From Sphacelaria rigidula (Eukaryota > Phaeophyceae > Sphacelariales), in NCBI GenBank assembly GCA_964200075.2, contig CAXNAA020000251.1, forward strand, positions 1 to 23,681: 23,681 nucleotides of DNA, written 5' to 3'. Positions 1 through 23,681 of the stretch are shown here, piece after piece. The notes beneath the pieces are model-generated. The model had not been told where the DNA came from. It did no database searches and saw only the letters and a list, made by a program, of their open reading frames with translations. Made by a program: the position numbers and the translations under genes. Positions within the stretch are counted from its first letter, which is position 1; each line of letters starts with the position of its first letter.

Positions 1-66
<66 letters not shown>
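1..66. repeat. (CA)n dinucleotide microsatellite
   Basis: There are 33 uninterrupted CA units from the first base; the left end is outside the window. Three SINE copies further along end in a CA/GT-rich stretch, so this could be the tail of another SINE lying to the left. That is inference only. Confidence 0.97.
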
Positions 67-69
<3 letters not shown>

Positions 70-255
70 ATGTCAGACGTGCGACAGCTCAATAACTGAC
101 TGAGTATGCCCAACCAATTTCCTTGCTGCAGTATGTTCGCATACTCGGTACGAACGCATCCTTTCATCACCGCCGCGGAGTATCAGATAGCAGTTCGAAC
201 TGTGGCGTATCACATTTTTGTTTCCTAGTTTCCCAGGTATGCAAAGCATGTTCAC

Positions 256-357
256 CTCAGCCCTCATGAGGTCGTTTTGAACAGCCTGAAGCTCCCGTTT
301 ACTCTCCTCCTCCTTTGCCATCGCTCGTGCTCGTCGATCTCGTGCATGCCTTCGAGC
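256..357 (-). CDS. possible downstream coiled-coil exon of the IQ-motif gene
   Basis: On the minus strand a pyrimidine-bearing acceptor ending in TAG (360-358) precedes an open frame of about 34 residues, very rich in Arg, Lys and Glu (a stretch reading AMAKEEESKRELQAVQNDL). It would stop at a GTGAAC donor at 255. The composition is typical of a charged alpha-helix or coiled coil. The frame also stays open past the donor as far as 73. If the long exon upstream uses the CAG/GTGCGT donor at 1005, both are phase 0 and would join into one continuous charged helix. Neither splice is proven and no family is recognised. It could be chance or belong to another minus-strand gene. Confidence 0.3.
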
Positions 358-915
358 CTATGTGAAGTAGAGTCAACAATTATGGCGAGGACGACCAGAA
401 TCGCTTTGCACCAGTCTACTACAGCGACGTGGTGTTCACGCTGACAGCGAGACACTTGGAAGCCGTCAATGGCACCGACCGCGTACCTCCAGTGTACGAC
501 GTTTAGGAGTGCTACTTTGGTCTGTCTTCAGCTTCGACTTTACCCGCGCCCTGGCTTTCCTACTCTCGAAGCATGAGAGATTTGGAAAGCACTCGCTGTG
601 GCTGAAGCATTCTCGACCTCTTGGATCTTGAAGTGAGACCTCTTGTGCACCACACGACTCCTTAGTTTGATCAGCAGCACACGGAAATACAAAAATCTGA
701 TAGGAAAGTGAATGCGAAAACCTGCCAGTTCCAAAGCCCACCTACAGTTATGAATGTACCTGCTCCGCCTGGCCCGCCTTGTGTGCTCCAGATTTTAGTT
801 GTTTCGGCCTCCAGAGTCATGAAAATCACACCCGCTCTGTATCTCTCCTTTTGAGGTCGAGCATCCCGTTACTGTGCGACTACGCCCGTTCTTACTTCCC
901 TCACGCGTTTCACAG
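358..915. other. no convincing gene; putative intron or 3' flank of the minus-strand gene
   Basis: Short open frames exist on both strands, for example a minus-strand one at 540-734, but none has recognisable motifs. If the coiled-coil stretch at 256-357 belongs to the IQ-motif gene, this is intron; otherwise it is 3' flanking sequence. Confidence 0.4.
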
Positions 916-3411
916 TCATGTCAATAGTACCGCCACGCGCGCACGTATCACGGGTTTTCCCAAGACTTCGAGAATTTCTGTAAATCTACGACGGAGAACA
1001 CGCACCTGCTCCCGCGCCCTCTTAAACTTTTCCTCCTCGGGATCTCGGTTTCTATCTTCTGTTTGTCTCACTCCCTCTCGACGTCGGTCCCCCGGTCCCC
1101 CGTGCTTCATCACTCCCTTACCAGCTGCGCCTCCACCACTTTCTGCCCCGCTGCCCTCCGTCCAATCATCGTGATTAATAGCCCGAGTGCTCCGCTTAGG
1201 ACTACCGGTGACGTTGCCCGCACGGGCGGTCAACATCAAATCATGCCTGCTCGGCGTATCATCAACTCTTGCGGGGGATGTACCGGTGGTATGCTTATGC
1301 TCCTCATGTTGATGACTGTGCTGCTGCTGCTCATGTCGTCGTTCCTCTTCCTCGGAGTGAAGTGATCGCAACGGTCGTCGCCGAGGAGGGGAGCGGTACA
1401 TACTATCAACGCCGACAATGGAAGATTCCAATTCGAAGGATCTATCTTCCCGATGCGAGATTGAGGATGGAAGCAGGGAGGGCACTCTACGCTTCACGGG
1501 TGAACCGCAGCAAGACGAAAGTGCTTCTTCATGCCCACGCTGATGAGAGTCATCCATATGTCGAGGTGAGAGACCACTGGGATCCACAACAGCTTCGTTG
1601 TGAGATTTATCACAGCCAATATCGTCGTCGCACAGGAAGCTTTGATCTTCAGCATCCGCCGCCATCTCCGCCGCGTCTGCTGCATCTGCTGCCGCTTCGG
1701 CGGCCCTTACCGAGGCGCTGGCCGCGGTCGCCGCCGCCGCCGCTGCTGCAGCGGCAGCCTTTGCTGCCGCCTTGCCCGGCGATGTCCAACCCACCGGTGC
1801 TGGAGATCGGGAATGGGAGCCATGAGTGTGAGGAACCTGCGTGTGGAGCGGGGACGAGCAAGGACTGCCGTGGTGGTGGTGGCGGTAGCGGTGGTGATGG
1901 TGGGCCGGGGTAATTGTTTTAGGAGATTGAGGCTTGTGTGGATGCGGGGGATGTTGGTTTTTGACGGCGTTGTCGGCGTGGCGATAGCTGTGGCAGCTTG
2001 GGTGTCCTGCGTTGCTGTTGCAATTCTTGTCAAGCTTCTTGTTATCTTCAGCAGAAATTGTAACACTTTTGGCTAATATACGACGTCGTGCGCCTAGTTG
2101 TATGCGCCTCGCTGCAGCGTCTTCGTTCATGGTCGTCTCTCCCTTTTTCTGTTGCTCTGTCGACATTTTGCCGCTTCGGACTCGACCTGGAACAGCCATG
2201 ATCGATGGGCTTTCATCTTGAGTATCCTTTCCGTGCAGCCGACGCCTCACATGCTTTTGAATGCGCCTTGCCGCAACGTGCTGGTCGTCCCCCGGCTCAG
2301 CGGTCAAGTGCTTTCTTTTCAGATTCCGCTGGGCAGGCTCCTGTATTCGTCTGATCGCCTCACCGTGCTCTTTGTCATCCCCGCCGTTTCTACCATTTCC
2401 ACTCTTGGACGACGACGGTAGCTGTGACTTGGCGCTTAAAGTCGTCCGATTATTGCGGCCGCGCCTGGACCACTGGCCCCGCGTGACCTTTTGTATCCGA
2501 GTAGCAGCCTCGTGTTGTCGACAGGTGTCTTGCTCGTTGATGCCTGTCCCGTGCTCCCTCCCCCTGCGGCTTGTTCTGGTAAACGATGATTCTCGCGGAC
2601 CGTCTTCGTCGTAGGTGACCTCGGACTTCCCTCGTGACGACAACGGTCTACTGGAGGAATGGGATTCAGTCTGTTTCTGGGCAAATTCATGGTCTCGGTC
2701 TGCCTCAGGGACGTCATTGTTTCCTCCTTCTGCTTGGTCGTCGTTCTCATTCCCACTATCTTCATTATCGCTCCTTTCTTCCTCGCTGCTTTCGTCGGCA
2801 GCAGACCCACCATCGGTCGAGACGTCTTTTCGTTCATCACCCGAATTTTCACGCCCAGATACAGTATCCTCTACACTATCATCACTGCTCTTGCTAGATA
2901 GATGGCTGCGATCTGAAATTAGCGGCGAAGGTTCCTTGCACCTATCCGATCGCCTCGAGTCTAGTAGTCGCTTGTCATCGCCTTCATTGACACTCTCTTC
3001 TTCGTTTTCACTACTACTATCGTCGTCACTCCGCCCTCGGCTGTCCTCTTGACCGCTGGCACTGCTCCCGTCGTTCACTTCTGATGCACTCAGATTATCC
3101 TCGCGCTCGCTCATCGATGTCTGTGCACTGTCATGTTCACTTTCGTCGGGGTCTTGCTCCGAATCATTACCCGTCTCAGCTGAATCGTCATCATGAGTTG
3201 CACCGTTACCCTCCACCTCGGCATCACTGTCGTTGTCGCTTCTATCGTCGCTACTGTTTTCAATACTCTCAGATTGTTTCTCTTGGTCATCATCAGCCGC
3301 CGTATCGGTGCCGCTGCCACTATTTTCATCCTCCGTTCCACTGTTCGCATCTTCCTCTTCATGTTGGGAAGAACTTGTCCCTGACGTGGCCGAAGATGGC
3401 CGTGAAGGCAT
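916..3411 (-). CDS. IQ-motif protein, large disordered protein (long exon)
   Basis: An 831-codon minus-strand frame starts at ATG 3411-3409, with an in-frame TGA four codons upstream, which supports this start. Residues 1-290 are acidic and Ser-rich and look disordered. Four IQ-like motifs follow at about 301-320, 351-368, 379-396 and 432-448 (cores AATRIQKVTRGQ, AIRRIQEPAQR, AARRIQKHVRRR, AARRIQLGARRR). Then come a His-rich stretch (about 487-535), an Ala-rich helix (about 547-588), Ser/Arg-rich linkers and a charged C-terminal helix (EEKFKRAREQ...RRRFTEIL). IQ motifs bind calmodulin or calmodulin-like light chains, so a calcium-dependent scaffold is inferred. No enzyme or motor domain is visible. 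The true end is uncertain: the frame stops at 916, but a good CAG/GTGCGT donor at 1005 could splice to sequence further left. Confidence 0.8.
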   Translation of the reverse strand: MPSRPSSATSGTSSSQHEEEDANSGTEDENSGSGTDTAADDDQEKQSESIENSSDDRSDNDSDAEVEGNGATHDDDSAETGNDSEQDPDESEHDSAQTSMSEREDNLSASEVNDGSSASGQEDSRGRSDDDSSSENEEESVNEGDDKRLLDSRRSDRCKEPSPLISDRSHLSSKSSDDSVEDTVSGRENSGDERKDVSTDGGSAADESSEEERSDNEDSGNENDDQAEGGNNDVPEADRDHEFAQKQTESHSSSRPLSSRGKSEVTYDEDGPRESSFTRTSRRGREHGTGINEQDTCRQHEAATRIQKVTRGQWSRRGRNNRTTLSAKSQLPSSSKSGNGRNGGDDKEHGEAIRRIQEPAQRNLKRKHLTAEPGDDQHVAARRIQKHVRRRLHGKDTQDESPSIMAVPGRVRSGKMSTEQQKKGETTMNEDAAARRIQLGARRRILAKSVTISAEDNKKLDKNCNSNAGHPSCHSYRHADNAVKNQHPPHPHKPQSPKTITPAHHHHRYRHHHHGSPCSSPLHTQVPHTHGSHSRSPAPVGWTSPGKAAAKAAAAAAAAAATAASASVRAAEAAADAADAAEMAADAEDQSFLCDDDIGCDKSHNEAVVDPSGLSPRHMDDSHQRGHEEALSSCCGSPVKRRVPSLLPSSISHREDRSFELESSIVGVDSMYRSPPRRRPLRSLHSEEEERRHEQQQHSHQHEEHKHTTGTSPARVDDTPSRHDLMLTARAGNVTGSPKRSTRAINHDDWTEGSGAESGGGAAGKGVMKHGGPGDRRREGVRQTEDRNRDPEEEKFKRAREQVRVLRRRFTEILEVLGKPVIRARVAVLLT
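1648..1773 (-). repeat. Ala-rich coding low-complexity tract
   Basis: Mixed GCC/GCT/GCG/GCA codons encode a run of Ala, then Ala with Asp and Glu, at about residues 547-588 of the IQ-motif protein. The mixed codons suggest selection for the peptide rather than pure triplet slippage. Confidence 0.7.
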
Positions 3412-4141
3412 CGCACAAAGTCAGAGAGAGGACAATAGCGTCGTCCACCGCTCTAAAAACAATGCCGGCTATTGTCCGACCACGACTCCTACCGCAAGAT
3501 CAGGTACTGAGCGCTTGCCCTCGTCTACCTCGAATCCTTTGTTGCTCTAGCTTCAGTATAGCATGGCGTGCAGATTCATCGCTGTGGCAGCAACGACTGC
3601 GAGTCGTCTGATTGCTTGGAAGTCCTCAAGACGCACGCGAGACGGTCCAATCTACTAACCAAGGGGTCATGATGTATGATTCCAGCTGAGATGTGAGGTT
3701 ATAAGGTCCTAGGGGATCAAACAGCTCATTCAAAATCGTTCGAAGAATGGCTCTCATCATATGTGTCACACGACAACAGGATCGTGCAGCTACTCCCACA
3801 GATCTACCGAAAAGTAAAGTGTACCATGTACGAGTGCTACTACTGTAGTAGAAAACACGCGTCCGGTGGCCTTCAAAATAAAAAACCGTTGATACGGAAA
3901 CGGATCCGCCGCCGTTTTGGGTTGCTGAACCAATTCGTAACCGCCACAGGGAGTTCAACCACATGAAGGCATGTTCTACGTATGTCACAATGTAGGCACA
4001 TTGGCCCGTTCCAACCTCCTCCCGTTTTGTTGTCGTACTGTCCGAGCTCTCGGCGCTGCTTCTCTCAGTCCTTGACCCTTGAGTAGATGTTTTCTGCTCA
4101 ACCGAGCTTGCCTTGCCTCCAGTGCAAGTAGAAGCCGTTAC
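3412..4141. promoter_or_regulatory. divergent intergenic region between the IQ-motif gene and the USP gene
   Basis: The two genes start head to head with about 730 bp between ATGs, so both promoters and 5' leaders should lie here. A palindromic TTATAA around 3697-3703 could serve as a TATA-like element in either direction, but it is about 290 bp from one ATG and 440 bp from the other. A 120-codon minus frame (3626-3988) shows no motif and is not called. No transcription start can be fixed from sequence alone. Confidence 0.35.
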
Positions 4142-23526
<19,385 letters not shown>

Positions 23527-23681
23527 GTATGCAAGGGGCCTTACAGACTGGAAAACGGTTTATGCCCCCCCCCCTCCCCCCCCCTCAGGGGTGGTCGAGA
23601 ATGAGGAAAATCGAAAAATGGTGTCCACAAACCGGTTTCTCCCTGTTTCTTCACCAGAACACGGAATCGAACGGTACCTTC
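23527..23681 (+). other. start of intron 7 of the USP gene
   Basis: GTATGC donor, then C-tracts and a T/C-rich stretch ending TTCTTCACCAG at 23657. Whether that AG is the next acceptor cannot be settled within the window. Confidence 0.6.

Noticed and set aside
1269-2076. Several long plus-strand open frames over the IQ-motif exon
   Set aside because: They are low-complexity mirrors of the acidic/Ser/His/Ala-rich minus-strand frame, which is far longer and carries four IQ motifs.
3626-3988. 120-codon minus-strand frame between the two genes
   Set aside because: No motif, unremarkable composition, and it lies where the 5' leaders and promoters should be.
23658-23681. Possible USP exon 8 after TTCTTCACCAG
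   Set aside because: The signal looks like an acceptor, but the eight codons visible do not resemble the expected LPxVLVxHLKRF segment and the window ends.

Overview
The window is eukaryotic nuclear DNA: the recognisable genes are split by GT-AG introns, and those introns are packed with transposon and SINE copies. Long intron-borne repeats, mixed GC content and Ser/Ala/Gly-rich proteins would fit a stramenopile such as a brown alga, but nothing here proves the lineage.

Layout. (1) 1-66 is a CA microsatellite. (2) About 256-3411, minus strand, is a gene for a large, probably disordered protein with four IQ (calmodulin-binding) motifs; one very long exon is clear, and a second downstream coiled-coil exon is possible. 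(3) 3412-4141 is the intergenic space between two divergent genes. (4) From 4142 to beyond the right edge, plus strand, is a ubiquitin-specific protease of the USP4/11/15 type. Seven exons can be placed (4142-4805, 13815-14144, 15611-15725, 19349-19460, 20515-20712, 21379-21670, 23459-23526). Their phases agree and they join into 593 codons without a stop. The Cys box (catalytic Cys340 in this model) and both CxxC pairs of the zinc-binding fingers are present; the His box lies outside the window.

The introns hold most of the novelty. Intron 1 (about 9 kb) carries a tRNA-derived SINE, foldback MITEs, a GTAC-rich block, a 1361-bp hAT-type element with a perfect 8-bp target duplication, a full-length CA-tailed SINE, a 537-bp probable hAT element and an 1136-bp hAT-type element ending 58 bp before exon 2. 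Intron 2 has an AT-rich minisatellite and another SINE. Intron 3 has an inverted copy of a dispersed repeat, a long inverted repeat, and a SINE cut in two by a 1937-bp non-autonomous DNA transposon that contains three internal repeat units. Intron 4 has a truncated SINE abutting a foldback MITE, and a CCTGT pentamer array where the splice-acceptor pyrimidine tract should be. Introns 5 and 6 hold G/C-tract repeats, further copies of the dispersed repeat and a tetranucleotide-rich duplication.

No prokaryotic-style operon, CRISPR array, rRNA gene or convincing functional tRNA was seen. The most novel content is the set of non-autonomous element families, several dated relative to each other by nesting, inside one deubiquitinase gene.
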